Assembly: GCA_020634875.1 (NCBI GenBank)
Contig: JACKAX010000002.1
Location: 124,001 to 188,000 of the forward strand
Source of the DNA: Anaerolineales bacterium
GTDB taxonomy: Bacteria > Chloroflexota > Anaerolineae > Anaerolineales > JABWBV01
Length of the DNA: 64,000 nt
Direction: 5' to 3'
Below are positions 31,998 through 42,190 of this stretch, in pieces. The notes beneath the pieces were generated by a model that made no database searches, was not told the DNA's origin, and saw nothing but the letters and a program-made list of their open reading frames with translations. Every line of letters begins with the position of its first letter. The stretch's first letter is position 1. Both the position numbers and the translations under genes were made by a program.

Positions 31998-33845
31998 ATG
32001 TCCTCCCTCACCCCAACCACCCTCACCCACTCCACCCTCCTCCAAACCGAAGACGGTCTCTCCTACCGTGACCTCAACAAAAACGGCAAACTCGACATTT
32101 ACGAAGACCCCCGCCAGCCCCTCGAAGCCCGCGTCGAAGACCTCCTCCACCAAATGACCCTCGAAGAAAAAGCCGGGATGCTCTTCATCAACGGCGCAGT
32201 CATCAACGACGATGGCACCCTCGAAGAAAAACCGGGCGCACCGGGCTTTGGTCGCATCGCCATCACCCAGGTTGACCACCAGAAGATGAACCACTTTAAC
32301 CTCTGGGGCATCCCCAGCGCGCAAGCCGTCGCCGCGTGGCACAACCACCTCCAACGCTACGCCGAAAACACCCGTCTCGGCATCCCCATCACCATCGCCT
32401 CCGACCCGCGCAACCACTTCACCCACAACATCTTCGCCATGGCCGCCAATGAATTCTCCCAGTGGTGTGAAACCCCCGGCTTTGCCGCCATCGGAGACGC
32501 CGACCTCGTCAAAAAATTCGCTGACCTTGTCCGTCGCGAATACCTCGCCGTTGGCATCCGCGTCTCCCTACACCCACAAATTGACCTCGCCACCGAACCC
32601 CGCTGGCCCCGCATAAGTGGCACGTTCGGCGAAGACGCCCACCTCACCGCCAAACTCGTCACCGCCTACATCGAAGGCTTTCAAGGCGCAGAACTCGGCC
32701 CCCACAGCGTCGCCTGCATGACCAAACACTTCCCCGGCGGCGGCCCACAAAAAGAAGGCCTCGACCCTCACTTTGAATTCCAAAAAGGCCAGATTTACCC
32801 CGGGGACAACTTCGACTACCACCTCATCCCCTTCGAAGCCGCCTTCGCCGCCCACACCGCCGCCATCATGCCCTACTACGGCATCCCCACCGACCAGACC
32901 GACGAAAACGTCGCCATGTCCTTCAACAAAACCATCATCACCACCCTCCTCCGCGAAAAATATCAGTACGATGGCGTAGTGTGTACCGACTGGGGTCTGA
33001 TTACCGATCTTCAAACGCCAGACTTTACCTGGCCCGCGCGGGCGTGGGGCGTCGAACATCTTACCGAACCCGAACGCGTCCTGAAAGCCCTCGACGCGGG
33101 CGTAGACCAGTTCGGCGGCGAAAGCCACCCCGAATTCGTCATCGAACTCGTCCAATCCGGTCGCCTGTCCGAAGAACGCCTGGACCAATCCGTGCGCCGT
33201 CTCCTCAAACTGAAATTCCAACTCGGCCTGTTCGACAATCCCTTCGTAGACGAAACCCAAGTCCCGCTCGTGATGGGCGACCCGGTCGTGGTAGCCGCTG
33301 GAGTAGACTCCCAAAAACGCGCAATGACCCTCCTAAAAAACGATAACGCGACCCTCCCCCTAAATGGCCACCCCAAACTCTACCTCAAAAACGTAGACCC
33401 CACTGTCGTCGCCGCATACGCCGACATCGTCGCCACCCCCGCCGAGGCGGACTTCGCCCTCCTGCGCCTCAACACCCCCTGGATTCCCGTTGAAACGAAA
33501 AACACCTTCGCCCAGGGCTTCCACCACGGCGACCTGGACTTCAAAGGCGACGAAAAAGCCGAAATTCTCGCCCTCCTCGCGGCAGTCCCCACCCTCGTCG
33601 TCCTCTACCTCGACCGCCCCGCCGTCATCCCCGAAATCAGCGCCGCTGCCAAAGCCTTACTCGCCGACTTCGGCGCCAGCGACGCGGCGGTATTGGATGT
33701 CCTCTTCGGCAAAGCCAAACCCGAAGGCAAGCTCCCCTTTGAACTCCCCTCCTCGATGGATGCCGTCCGCCATCAAAAAGCCGACGTGCCGTATGACTCC
33801 GAGAACCCGTTGTACCCATTCGGGTTTGGGCTATCATATGAATAG
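31998..33845 (+). CDS. GH3 beta-glucosidase-like hydrolase
   Basis: The 615-residue protein has a GH3 barrel and a second alpha/beta domain. After YRDLNKNGKLDIYEDP, an EF-hand-like calcium loop usual in this subgroup, come RVEDLLHQMTLEEKAGML, HPQIDLATEPRWPRISGTFGED in blocks, and the substrate-binding KHFPGGG. The nucleophile is D331 in VVCTDWG. The C-terminal FnIII domain of many GH3 enzymes is missing; the protein ends with LYPFGFGLSYE. There is no signal peptide, so it probably cleaves imported beta-glucosides or xylosides. A terminator follows. Confidence 0.9.
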   Translation: MSSLTPTTLTHSTLLQTEDGLSYRDLNKNGKLDIYEDPRQPLEARVEDLLHQMTLEEKAGMLFINGAVINDDGTLEEKPGAPGFGRIAITQVDHQKMNHFNLWGIPSAQAVAAWHNHLQRYAENTRLGIPITIASDPRNHFTHNIFAMAANEFSQWCETPGFAAIGDADLVKKFADLVRREYLAVGIRVSLHPQIDLATEPRWPRISGTFGEDAHLTAKLVTAYIEGFQGAELGPHSVACMTKHFPGGGPQKEGLDPHFEFQKGQIYPGDNFDYHLIPFEAAFAAHTAAIMPYYGIPTDQTDENVAMSFNKTIITTLLREKYQYDGVVCTDWGLITDLQTPDFTWPARAWGVEHLTEPERVLKALDAGVDQFGGESHPEFVIELVQSGRLSEERLDQSVRRLLKLKFQLGLFDNPFVDETQVPLVMGDPVVVAAGVDSQKRAMTLLKNDNATLPLNGHPKLYLKNVDPTVVAAYADIVATPAEADFALLRLNTPWIPVETKNTFAQGFHHGDLDFKGDEKAEILALLAAVPTLVVLYLDRPAVIPEISAAAKALLADFGASDAAVLDVLFGKAKPEGKLPFELPSSMDAVRHQKADVPYDSENPLYPFGFGLSYE

Positions 33846-33907
33846 ACAATAGCCTGGCCCCTTTTGGGCGACCACGGACGCAAGGCCCTATATTACAAAT
33901 CATAACC

Positions 33908-33941
33908 AAAAAGCGTGTACCAAATCAGTACACGCTTTTTA
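33908..33941 (+). terminator. Terminator of the GH3 gene
   Basis: AAAAAGCGTGTA (33908-33919) pairs with TACACGCTTTTT (33929-33940). Sixty bases after the GH3 stop. Confidence 0.85.
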
Positions 33942-34132
33942 ATTGCATTCCTTCTCTCCGATTATGCCCCATCAAGCTTCCTGCTGACAAAACAGGACAA
34001 TTTGATAGGCCTCCTTTTTTCCAACCCCCTCAAAGTCTATGATAAGATGAACCCATCGCATCCCAAAATGGAGGTACTGCTCACACAAGAATAATCACAA
34101 AACCAGTCTTCAGGGGTCACACCTTTCCCATT

Positions 34133-34176
34133 TTGCAGTCTAAGGCCTGACCCCGCCAGGGGCTAGATTGCAAAAA
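34133..34176. repeat. Imperfect palindrome upstream of the choice-of-anchor B gene
   Basis: TTTGCAGTCTAAGGCCT and the reverse complement of the right arm, TTTGCAATCTAGCCCCT, differ at only a few places. The TCTAGCCCCT core also occurs in the repeat at 11542-11596, so both may belong to one dispersed family. Confidence 0.55.
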
Positions 34177-34213
34177 CCAAATGAAATTCGTTCAATCGAG
34201 AAGGAGCTATTTC

Positions 34214-36277
34214 ATGTCAGTTAAAAAAAGCCTGTCGCTTAATGGCGGGCAGATTTTTCTATTGGGCATTCTCCTGGTTGCTGGACTCATCCTGAGTGCC
34301 ACACTTGTCCGGCCAGCCATCGCGGGAAATGAGCCTCCCCCAGATCACCTTTCAATAGACGCCTCACAGGCGATGCAAGCCTTTCTAGATGACCAGTTAC
34401 CTCCGCAGGAATTGGAAAAACAAGCCTTTACTGCTTGTGTCGGTGGGTTTGCTGGTACCTATCCTTGTAATAATGTTGACCTCCTTGCCTTTGTCCCGCT
34501 TGCGTCTATGGGTGGCGGCAGTGGCAACGATGTCTGGGGTTGGACTGATTCCGGAAGCGGACGCGAATTTGCACTCATGGGCCTGAGCAATGGTACCGCC
34601 TTCGTGGAAATCACGAACCCCACAGCCCCCGTTTACCTCGGACGCCTTCCCACCCACACGTCAAACTCTTCCTGGCGAGACATCAAAGTGTACGCAAATC
34701 ACGCCTTCATCGTCAGCGAGGCCAGCGGACACGGGATGCAGGTTTTTGCCTTATCCCAATTGCTCACAATCACCACGCCTCCCGTAATCTTTTCCGAGAC
34801 CGCCTTCTACAACGGGTTTGGAAACGCCCACAATATCGTGATTAACGAAGATAGCGGCTTTGCCTATGCCGTGGGTACCAGCACCTGCTCCGGCGGATTA
34901 CACATGGTCAACATCCAAAACCCCACCAATCCAATCAATGCAGGCTGTTTTAGCAGTGATGGGTACACCCACGATGCCCAATGCGTAAACTACACCGGCC
35001 CTGACCCTGACCACCAGGGCCAGGAAATTTGCTTTAACTCCAATGAAGACACCCTCACCATCGTCAATGTAACCAACAAAGCTGCCCCAAGCATGATCGT
35101 AAAAAAGACCTACGCCCAATCTGCCTACACGCACCAGGGCTGGCTGACCGAAGACCAAAGATATTTTTTGTTAGATGACGAATTGGATGAACAAACCTTT
35201 GGCTTCAACACCCGTACCCGCATTTGGGATGTCTCCAACCTCGAAAATCCAGTCATCATTGGCATTTTCGATGGGACAACCACCGCAATCGATCATAATC
35301 AGTACATCAAAGGTAACTACTCCTATCAGGCCGATTACCGGGCCGGGTTACGAATTTTAGACATTAGTAATGTAGCTGGTGGTAGCTTAAGCGAGGTAGC
35401 GTACTTCGACATCTATCCTTCCAGCAACTCCGCCAGTTTTAACGGGGCGTGGAGCACCTATCCCTACTTCCCAAGCGGCGTTGTGATCATCAGCGGGATA
35501 GAACAAGGCCTATTCGTTGTCCAACCTAACCTCGCGGGCAACCCCACCCCAACGCCAGGGCCATCTCCCACGCCAACCGCGACCCCTGCCCCCGAGGTGA
35601 TGCACGTTGCCAGCATAGTGATGAGCGTTCAGGCCGATGGCGGCAATCGGGCACACGCCGAAGCCCTCATCACCATCATGAGCGCTGAAAATAAACCTGT
35701 CAGCGGGGCGACCGTTTCAGGCACTTTCTCCGGTGATTCATCTAACTCGGCAAATGGCGTTACCAATGATAATGGGCAAATCACCCTATCCTCTTCTTCG
35801 ATACGTAATGGCGCTCTTTGGACCTTCTGTGTAGATAATGTAGCAAAATCCGGGGCAACATATAATCCAGGTGCAAACGTAGAAACCTGCGACAGCACAG
35901 GCGCTCCTCCAACACCGACCCCCACCCCGAACGGCAACACAATGCACATCGGCGACTTGGATGGCATCTCTACCCCAGGAACCAATTCCCGCTGGGATGC
36001 TTTTATTACTATTACCGTTCACGACGCGTCGGATAACCCCATCGCGGGAGCCACCGTCAGCGGGGTATGGAGCAACGGAGCCAGTGGTAGTGGGAGTTGT
36101 GTGACCAATGCGAACGGTCAATGCACGCTTTCGAAAACCAATCTCCGCAACAATGTCAATGCCATCACCTTCACTGTCACCAACGTGACCCATGCCTCCT
36201 ACACGTACCAGGCTACGAGTAATCACGACCCAGACGGCGATAGCAACGGGACAACTATCGTTGTCGCCAAACCGTAA
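34214..36277 (+). CDS. Secreted choice-of-anchor B family protein with Ig-like repeats
   Basis: The 687-residue protein has an N-terminal signal or anchor segment (about 13-37, FLLGILLVAGLILSATLV). Residues about 70-440 form the propeller-like choice-of-anchor B domain (LGRLPTHTSNSSWRDIKVY, NAHNIVINEDSGFAY, DQRYFLLDDELDE). A Pro/Thr linker (PTPTPGPSPTPTATP) leads to two copies of an Ig-like domain of about 95 residues (ITIMSAENKPVSGATVSG and ITVHDASDNPIAGATVSG), separated by another PTPTPTP linker. It is probably exposed on the cell surface; no LPXTG or PEP-CTERM sorting signal is seen. The ATG at 34214 follows AAGGAG. Function is unknown. Confidence 0.85.
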   Translation: MSVKKSLSLNGGQIFLLGILLVAGLILSATLVRPAIAGNEPPPDHLSIDASQAMQAFLDDQLPPQELEKQAFTACVGGFAGTYPCNNVDLLAFVPLASMGGGSGNDVWGWTDSGSGREFALMGLSNGTAFVEITNPTAPVYLGRLPTHTSNSSWRDIKVYANHAFIVSEASGHGMQVFALSQLLTITTPPVIFSETAFYNGFGNAHNIVINEDSGFAYAVGTSTCSGGLHMVNIQNPTNPINAGCFSSDGYTHDAQCVNYTGPDPDHQGQEICFNSNEDTLTIVNVTNKAAPSMIVKKTYAQSAYTHQGWLTEDQRYFLLDDELDEQTFGFNTRTRIWDVSNLENPVIIGIFDGTTTAIDHNQYIKGNYSYQADYRAGLRILDISNVAGGSLSEVAYFDIYPSSNSASFNGAWSTYPYFPSGVVIISGIEQGLFVVQPNLAGNPTPTPGPSPTPTATPAPEVMHVASIVMSVQADGGNRAHAEALITIMSAENKPVSGATVSGTFSGDSSNSANGVTNDNGQITLSSSSIRNGALWTFCVDNVAKSGATYNPGANVETCDSTGAPPTPTPTPNGNTMHIGDLDGISTPGTNSRWDAFITITVHDASDNPIAGATVSGVWSNGASGSGSCVTNANGQCTLSKTNLRNNVNAITFTVTNVTHASYTYQATSNHDPDGDSNGTTIVVAKP

Positions 36278-36346
36278 CCACCCCGAATTTGCAGCATAGT
36301 CCTTTGTGGACGAGTACAGCCTCAAGGGACCACCATATTTCAAACC

Positions 36347-36380
36347 AAAAAGCGTGCGCTGATTTAGCGCACGCTTTTCG
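36347..36380. terminator. Bidirectional terminator between the choice-of-anchor gene and galE
   Basis: AAAAGCGTGCGCT (36347-36359 region) pairs with AGCGCACGCTTTT (36366-36378). A and T runs on both sides suit both converging transcripts. Confidence 0.8.
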
Positions 36381-36406
36381 TTTCCATTCAATCATCTCCC
36401 TGCTGC

Positions 36407-37387
36407 TCACACCTCAAACCCATTCGGATGCTTCACATGCCACGCCCACGCCATCTCGATAATTTGCTGTAAATTCGGATAGCGCGGTTCCCAACCGAGT
36501 TCTTCCATGATCTTTTCACTGCTGGCGATCAGGGTGGCGGGGTCGCCGGGGCGGCGGGGGCCGGTGACCGCGGGGATGGGGTGCCCCGTCACTTTGCGGG
36601 CAGTTTCGATCACTTCCGCAACGCTGAAACCCTGCCCGTTGCCGAGGTTGTAGGTGCGGCTGCCCTGATCGAGGGCGCGCAACGCGAGGATATGGGCACT
36701 CGCAAGGTCGAGGACGTGGATGTAATCGCGGACACAGGTCCCGTCCGGGGTAGGGTAATCATCCCCGAAAACGGTGATTTTTTCCCGCTGACCGAGCGCG
36801 ACCTGTAAAACGAGCGGGATCAGGTGGGTTTCGGGGTCGTGCATTTCGCCCAAATCTTCGTGGGCCGCGCCGCACGCGTTGAAATAGCGCAGAGCGGCGT
36901 ACCGGAACCCGTAAATCCGATCCATCCAATATAAAAACCGTTCGATGATGAACTTTGACTCCCCATACGGACTGCCGGGCACGATCCGCTCGCTGGCCTT
37001 GATGGGCATTTCTTCGGGGTCGTCAAACAGGTTCGCGGTGGAGGACAGAATGAACCGCCGCACCCCATGTTCGACCGCGCTCTCGATCAGGTTGAGTGCG
37101 TTGCGAACATTGTCGGACAGGTAAAGGAATGGTTTTTCCATCGACTCACCCACGAGGGTGTTAGAGGCGAAGTGCATGATGCCGTCGGGTTGGTGCGCGG
37201 CGAGGGCGGCGTCAATGGCGGTGCGATCTTTCAGGTCGCCGAGGATGAATTCGGCTTTGGGATGGACGGCGGCGCGGTGCCCTTGCTGGAGGTTGTCGAA
37301 CACAACGACGGAGTCGCCCGCGCGGATCAGTTCAGAGACGACGGTGCTGCCGATATACCCGGCTCCGCCTGTAACAAATACTTTCAT
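36407..37387 (-). CDS. galE: UDP-glucose 4-epimerase
   Basis: The 326-residue protein is an extended short-chain dehydrogenase with TGGAGYIG (6-13) for NAD, SST (115-117), and the catalytic pair Y141 and K145 in [14 protein letters not shown] and [12 protein letters not shown] are typical GalE features. It would interconvert UDP-glucose and UDP-galactose for galactose use and for surface glycans. It stands alone on the minus strand; the gap upstream carries a family C repeat, so no promoter could be picked out. Confidence 0.93.
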   Translation of the reverse strand: MKVFVTGGAGYIGSTVVSELIRAGDSVVVFDNLQQGHRAAVHPKAEFILGDLKDRTAIDAALAAHQPDGIMHFASNTLVGESMEKPFLYLSDNVRNALNLIESAVEHGVRRFILSSTANLFDDPEEMPIKASERIVPGSPYGESKFIIERFLYWMDRIYGFRYAALRYFNACGAAHEDLGEMHDPETHLIPLVLQVALGQREKITVFGDDYPTPDGTCVRDYIHVLDLASAHILALRALDQGSRTYNLGNGQGFSVAEVIETARKVTGHPIPAVTGPRRPGDPATLIASSEKIMEELGWEPRYPNLQQIIEMAWAWHVKHPNGFEV

Positions 37388-37410
37388 GAGTTCACCTTTT
37401 GGAAGAGATT

Positions 37411-37472
37411 TGATCCACGAAGAACACGAAGTTCACTTAAAACTTCGTACCTCTTCGTGTCTTCGTGGATCA
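37411..37472. repeat. Inverted repeat of the ATCCACGAAGAACACGAAG type (family C)
   Basis: TGATCCACGAAGAACACGAA (37411-37430) pairs with TTCGTGTCTTCGTGGATCA (37454-37472), one base bulged. Short repeats with these words are known to be scattered in several bacterial groups. Here it lies just upstream of galE. Confidence 0.75.
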
Positions 37473-37630
37473 TAAAGAATACTGTGGGACGGACGCTATT
37501 AAAAGCGATCTTGCGTACTTTGGGTTTCCCCCATAGCTCCCGTTTTTTGCAGGTGTTGGAGTGAATAAAAAGTCCCTGTCGAATGGCGGGGACTTTTCCG
37601 AGGATATGTACAGTGTATTTTTTTCCTACA

Positions 37631-38257
37631 CTACACCTGGGAGCCAGTTTGAATAAGCGGTTTAGTTTGAAAATCCTGCAGGGCCGCATGGACCATCTTG
37701 CCACTCACTTTGACCACCCACCGCCAGTGAATGTAGAAGTGAGTGATAGCCGCGGCGATCATCAGCACGCCAGCCCAGAGGTGGATCAATTTCCAGGTGC
37801 TATGTGTGAAGAGGATCATGGGGTCAACAGCATTGTATCCGCCAAGGACGAAGAACAGGTACAGACCGCTAATCGCAGTAATGAGAAAGCTAAGGCCAAT
37901 GGCTACGTTGATGAGCAAGTTGGTAAGACTGCGCTTGTTGAAGCGGCCACCTCGTTGCGTGAATTCGAGCCATACCCGCCGCGCCATCGTGACAATCCAA
38001 TTCCAGTGAATGAAGATATGCACAATCGCCATCACGATCATCAGGAGGCCAAACCAGGTGTGCAGGTCTTCCCAGGTATGACGTTCGAAGAGGACAGTGA
38101 GACCGTAAGCAGCATTACGTCCGCCCTGATACCCTCCGGAAGGGAAGAAAATGAAGTAAATGCCAGTAAGGGCAGCGACTACAGCTCCCAGAAAAAGGGT
38201 CGCGTCGATCAGCCAGTTATTGCGGGTTTGGGGGGCGATTGCATCTTGTTTTCGCAT
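37631..38257 (-). CDS. DUF4405-like membrane protein (cytochrome b561-type fold)
   Basis: The 208-residue protein contains two similar halves of two TM segments each. Each half has a His pair near the membrane: HTWEDLHTWFG with HIFIHW in the first half, and HSTWKLIHLWAG with HFYIHW in the second. This fits DUF4405, a haem-binding family related to cytochrome b561. It may move electrons across the membrane, but no partner gene is adjacent. The start at 38257 has ACGGAGAA upstream; the longer frame to 38413 adds a non-conserved stretch. A GGATACCGG/CCAGTATCC hairpin lies in the leader (38286-38318). Confidence 0.8.
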   Translation of the reverse strand: MRKQDAIAPQTRNNWLIDATLFLGAVVAALTGIYFIFFPSGGYQGGRNAAYGLTVLFERHTWEDLHTWFGLLMIVMAIVHIFIHWNWIVTMARRVWLEFTQRGGRFNKRSLTNLLINVAIGLSFLITAISGLYLFFVLGGYNAVDPMILFTHSTWKLIHLWAGVLMIAAAITHFYIHWRWVVKVSGKMVHAALQDFQTKPLIQTGSQV

Positions 38258-38462
38258 GGTAATTCTCCGTAAAGTTTTGAGGGGAGGATACCGGCCACTT
38301 TCTTTATGACCAGTATCCGGTAACTTGTTATCTTTATCGTAATGCAAAGATATAGAGAAGGTGTGAATGAAAGATGCAAAGTGTGTGAAATTTACCACAA
38401 ACAAAAGACCCAAGAATTAGACTTATAACATCCAAGTGCGCCGCCCCTTGAACGCCCAATTT

Positions 38463-40322
38463 TTACGATTGTGATTGCAACAATCGGAGCAACGACCGTC
38501 GCGCGAGCAAATCCGCACTGACCATTCCACGCACGGTGCCGTGATCAACCACGGGCATCGCGGAGATGCTGTGATATTCGAGCTGCCGCACCATGTCCAA
38601 AATCGTGCTTTCCGGTGCGGCGGTGACCACGTTGCGGGTCATCACTTCGGCGGCGGGGAGATTGTCGAGGGCAGCGTGGGCGGTGGCGCGGGTGATGTCC
38701 CACTCAGTGAGGACGCCCGCGAGCGCACCTTCGGAATTGACGACCGCGAGGATCGGGGAACCGGCGTCCACCAGGCGGGCGGCGGCTTCTTGCAGGGTAC
38801 AGGATACCGTCAGGGTGGGGATCGGGGCCATGAGGTCGGCGGCGGTGCGACCACTTTCGCCCGCGGCAATCCGCCGAATGCTGATCCGTTCGGCAGCTTC
38901 ACACGGGAGGTTGTCGGCATCGAGCAAAAGCACATCCACCAGTTCGCGCATATTGCGACGAATGGCTTCCTCACGGTGGCGGTCGGCGGCACAAAGCCTT
39001 TCTTCGGCGAGGGCGGCATATCCGGCGGCGTGGGCCGTGAGCCAGGTTTCGACCGCGTCGGGATTGCCGAGCATCGCGTCGGGGATACGGAGTTCGTTCG
39101 GAGTGCGGATGATTTTTTCTTGCGCGGCGAAGATGACGCCCCCGGAGTTGACAAGGTAATCGGTGGCGATGAGGGTGCCGCGTTGGCGGTACACGGCGCG
39201 TTCCATGCGGGCGCGGGCGATTTTGCGGGCGGAGTCGGGGGAATAGGTGTTTGCGCCTTCGACGATGACGGCCCAGCGGCCCATCCGGTCCACGGTCATG
39301 GAGGGGTGGGTGGCGGGGTCGGTATCGAGGTAGTTGGCGACGGGTGCGGCGGGGATGAGGCAAAACGCGCTTTCGCGGAGGAGGTCGTTGGGTTGGGTGG
39401 AATATTTGAGGGTGCCGGGATTACCTGCGGCGAGCTTTTCGAGGAAGTAGGGGCGGGTGACGAGGCCTTTTTCCTGCCACATCGCGAAGAGTTCGGGGAT
39501 AGGGAGGCCGTTTTCGTCGTACAGGTAGCCGAGCGCGTCGCTGATGCCGATCACTTTTGCGCCGGGAAGACGTTCGTTCAGGATGCGGGCCGCGTGCGCG
39601 CCGACTGCGCCAAAACCTTGAATGAGCACGGTCAATTCGTCGGGGGCGGGGATGTGCAGGTTGGCGAACTGGGGTAGGGGGTGCAGACGGGGCATTTCTT
39701 CTAACAGGCTTTGCAGGGCGATGACCGTGCCGCCCGCCGCCGCGCCAAGTTGGTCAATCCGGTTGCCGCCTAGTTCCGCGGGTTTGGAGAGGGCGTGGCT
39801 GTTGCCGTTTTCGATGGCGATGGTTTTCATGTCGGCGTCGTTGGTGCCTACATCCGGGCCGGGGAGGTAGATGTCCCGGTAGCGGTAGATGAGGCGGGCG
39901 AACCCACGCACGACGGCGGTGTGCTGTTCGGGGGTGAGTTTTCCCGCGACGATGCCGGATTTCCCGCCCCCGTAGGGCAGGTTGGCCGCGGCGTTTTTGA
40001 GGGTCATGCCCCGCGCGAGGTTGAGGATGGCCGCGGGGGTCACGTCGGGCAACATGCGGATGCCGCCCATCGAAGGTTTGCCCATTGCGAGGTTATCCAC
40101 GACGAGATAACCACCGATTTCGAGCGGGGATGCTTCATCCCACATACAAACGACGAGGCGCGGGCCGAGAGCATCCACTTCAATGCCGAGGCGGGCGAGC
40201 TGGTCCACGTCGGCGGAATCGAATTCGAGAAAACGCAGGCCCCCTTCGCGCACGAGGCGGGTTTCCCAGGTGCGTTCGGGCAGGCGGTCGAGAAGGAAGG
40301 TGTGCATGTTGGGGGGGATCAT
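38463..40322 (-). CDS. Glutamate/leucine dehydrogenase fused to a CBS-domain pair
   Basis: Residues 1 to about 465 are a Glu/Leu/Phe/Val dehydrogenase: GGIRMLPDV, NLPYGGGKSGI with the substrate lysine, PGPDVGTND, and the NAD-binding loop GFGAVG. Residues about 485-619 are two CBS modules (VSCTLQEAAARLVDAGSPI and VMTRNVVTAAPESTILDMV). The dehydrogenase would oxidise an amino acid to its keto acid and ammonia. CBS pairs usually sense adenosine nucleotides, so the fusion suggests energy-dependent control. Such a C-terminal CBS pair is unusual for this enzyme as far as I know. The start at 40322 has AGGAG eight bases upstream; 40307 is an alternative. Confidence 0.88.
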   Translation of the reverse strand: MIPPNMHTFLLDRLPERTWETRLVREGGLRFLEFDSADVDQLARLGIEVDALGPRLVVCMWDEASPLEIGGYLVVDNLAMGKPSMGGIRMLPDVTPAAILNLARGMTLKNAAANLPYGGGKSGIVAGKLTPEQHTAVVRGFARLIYRYRDIYLPGPDVGTNDADMKTIAIENGNSHALSKPAELGGNRIDQLGAAAGGTVIALQSLLEEMPRLHPLPQFANLHIPAPDELTVLIQGFGAVGAHAARILNERLPGAKVIGISDALGYLYDENGLPIPELFAMWQEKGLVTRPYFLEKLAAGNPGTLKYSTQPNDLLRESAFCLIPAAPVANYLDTDPATHPSMTVDRMGRWAVIVEGANTYSPDSARKIARARMERAVYRQRGTLIATDYLVNSGGVIFAAQEKIIRTPNELRIPDAMLGNPDAVETWLTAHAAGYAALAEERLCAADRHREEAIRRNMRELVDVLLLDADNLPCEAAERISIRRIAAGESGRTAADLMAPIPTLTVSCTLQEAAARLVDAGSPILAVVNSEGALAGVLTEWDITRATAHAALDNLPAAEVMTRNVVTAAPESTILDMVRQLEYHSISAMPVVDHGTVRGMVSADLLARRSLLRLLQSQS

Positions 40323-40381
40323 GGGGGTGACTCCTGAAGGGGGGTGAAGTAGAAAAAAGTAATGAGTAATGAGATGATGGG

Positions 40382-42190
40382 CTATTCTCCGACTTCCCCT
40401 TCCCACAATTTCCGCATCTCGTCATTCATTGCAAGCAACTCATCTAACGTACCTACCCCGCTGATTTCTCCGTCTTTGAGAAGAATAACCTGATCTGCAC
40501 GGCGCAGAACGGCACGGCGGTGGGACACGGCGAGAACGGTGGGGCGGGTCGGCGCATCAAATAACCGATCCCACAGAATTTTCTCCGTATTCACATCGAG
40601 GGCAGAGGAGAGATCGTCGAAAACGAGCAGTTCCGAGTCGCGGACGAACATGCGTGCGGCGGCAGCGCGTTGACGTTGCCCGCCAGAGAGTTTGACCCCG
40701 CGCGGGCCAACGAGGGTGTCGAGACCGTGATCGAGGGTGAGGAGATCGTCTTCCATAACGGCGGAGGAGATGGCATTTTGTAGGGGCGAAGTATGCTTTG
40801 CCCCTACCATGAGGCCCATTAAAATGTTGTCCTGCAACGCCTCAGAAAACAGACGCGGAATTTGGGGCGTGTAAGCGGAATGCGGGGGGACGAAAAACGC
40901 GGCGGGATCAGTCACCCGTTTCCGGTTCCATAAAATTTCCCCATCCGCGGGCAAGAGACCGAGGAGGGCGCGGATTAAAGTCGTTTTGCCGGAGCCGATC
41001 CGCCCGGTGATCACGGTCAGGGTTCCAGGTTGTAGGGTAAACGCGATGTCTTTGACGCCGCGCCCGGTTTCGGGGTAGCGGTATGCGAGATGGCAGACCT
41101 CGAGGGATTCCAGGCGGTCAGCCGGGGTTTTGATAGGTTGGGGGAGGTCAGGGAGTGGGCCGAGCAGGTGGATGGGGTTGTGCTCAACCAGTTTCATCGG
41201 CGATGCACCTTGCATGATCACGAGCAGGCGTTCGATAGACACGCTCACCTGCCGATAACGTGCCAGGAAACTGCCAAACATGCCGGTGATCGTGGTCAAC
41301 CAGCCGATGTAGGAAACAAACAGGGCAAAATCTCCCACCGAAAATTGTCCGCGACTCATCGCACCCGCCGCAGCCACGAGCAAAACGCCCGTCCCCAGGT
41401 TGCCCATGTTATAGGAAACGGTTTCGAGGAACTGATTAAAGAGCGTATCCCGCAGGGTCGCCGCGCGGCGGGCATCGTTGAGCTTTTCGAGGTGGCGAAC
41501 CACGTTTGCTTCGGCGTTGGCGACTTTGACGGAGGTGATGGCCCCGAACAATTCGCCGACCAATCCTGTCACATTCCCGATGGATTGCTGGGTGGCGGCG
41601 CGGTAAGTACGGATACGTTTGGTCGCCTGATTGACAATAATGACGACGAGGGCGAGCGGGAGGAAGATGGCAAAGGTGATGTACAGGTTAATCCGCGCGA
41701 GGATGACCACACCGATACTGAGGGCAATCGCCTGTCCGACCGGGTCAATAGTCCAACTTAGGAAGGCGGGGATGCTTTCGACATCATCCCGGAAGCGGGC
41801 GATGGCCTCGCCAGGAGAGTACGGGAGGGGCCGCGCGCCGGGTTGATGTAAAACGTGGGCGAGCAGATTCCGCTGAAGCAGGCTGTTGACGACAAGGTGA
41901 ACGCTCGTCTCCGCAAGACTGGCGCAGATGAGGAAGAGAACGCGGACAAGTGCGGCGACGATGAGGAGCCAGATGAGGGTGGTGATGGGGGAGGTTGTGT
42001 CAGGAACCGAAGTTTGTGGATTGGCGAGGAGGTCGAAGACGCGTTTGACGATGAGCCCGGGGATGAGCGGGAAGAGGTAAAACATGATGCTGGCGAGGAA
42101 CCCGCTCGCGAGGTAGAGAGGAAGGCGGTAACGTGCGAGGGCGAGGATGTAGCGCCAGGTGGGGATGGGCGTTGAAGTGTTTGAGTTCAT
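40382..42190 (-). CDS. ABC exporter half-transporter with degenerate site
   Basis: The 602-residue protein has six TM segments (residues about 20-340) and an ATPase domain. Walker A is [10 protein letters not shown], the signature is the canonical LSGGQRQR, and Walker B is [12 protein letters not shown], in which the catalytic Glu is replaced by Asp. The partner encoded just upstream has the reverse: canonical LDEAS but signature LSAGE. This is the pattern of heterodimeric exporters with one active and one degenerate site. Its ATG overlaps the partner's stop by 4 bp. The likely role is export of drugs, lipids or peptides; the substrate is unknown. Confidence 0.92.
   Translation of the reverse strand: MNSNTSTPIPTWRYILALARYRLPLYLASGFLASIMFYLFPLIPGLIVKRVFDLLANPQTSVPDTTSPITTLIWLLIVAALVRVLFLICASLAETSVHLVVNSLLQRNLLAHVLHQPGARPLPYSPGEAIARFRDDVESIPAFLSWTIDPVGQAIALSIGVVILARINLYITFAIFLPLALVVIIVNQATKRIRTYRAATQQSIGNVTGLVGELFGAITSVKVANAEANVVRHLEKLNDARRAATLRDTLFNQFLETVSYNMGNLGTGVLLVAAAGAMSRGQFSVGDFALFVSYIGWLTTITGMFGSFLARYRQVSVSIERLLVIMQGASPMKLVEHNPIHLLGPLPDLPQPIKTPADRLESLEVCHLAYRYPETGRGVKDIAFTLQPGTLTVITGRIGSGKTTLIRALLGLLPADGEILWNRKRVTDPAAFFVPPHSAYTPQIPRLFSEALQDNILMGLMVGAKHTSPLQNAISSAVMEDDLLTLDHGLDTLVGPRGVKLSGGQRQRAAAARMFVRDSELLVFDDLSSALDVNTEKILWDRLFDAPTRPTVLAVSHRRAVLRRADQVILLKDGEISGVGTLDELLAMNDEMRKLWEGEVGE

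Larger units (their letters stand above)
33846..34213. other. Intergenic region, 368 bp
   Basis: It holds the GH3 terminator (33908-33940) and an imperfect palindrome at 34133-34176 (TTTGCAGTCTA against TAGATTGCAAA). I found no convincing promoter pair and no further gene. Confidence 0.6.

Noticed and set aside
37583..38272. A 229-codon plus-strand frame opposite the DUF4405 gene
   Set aside because: The minus-strand frame has regular TM segments and paired His residues; this one has no recognisable pattern.
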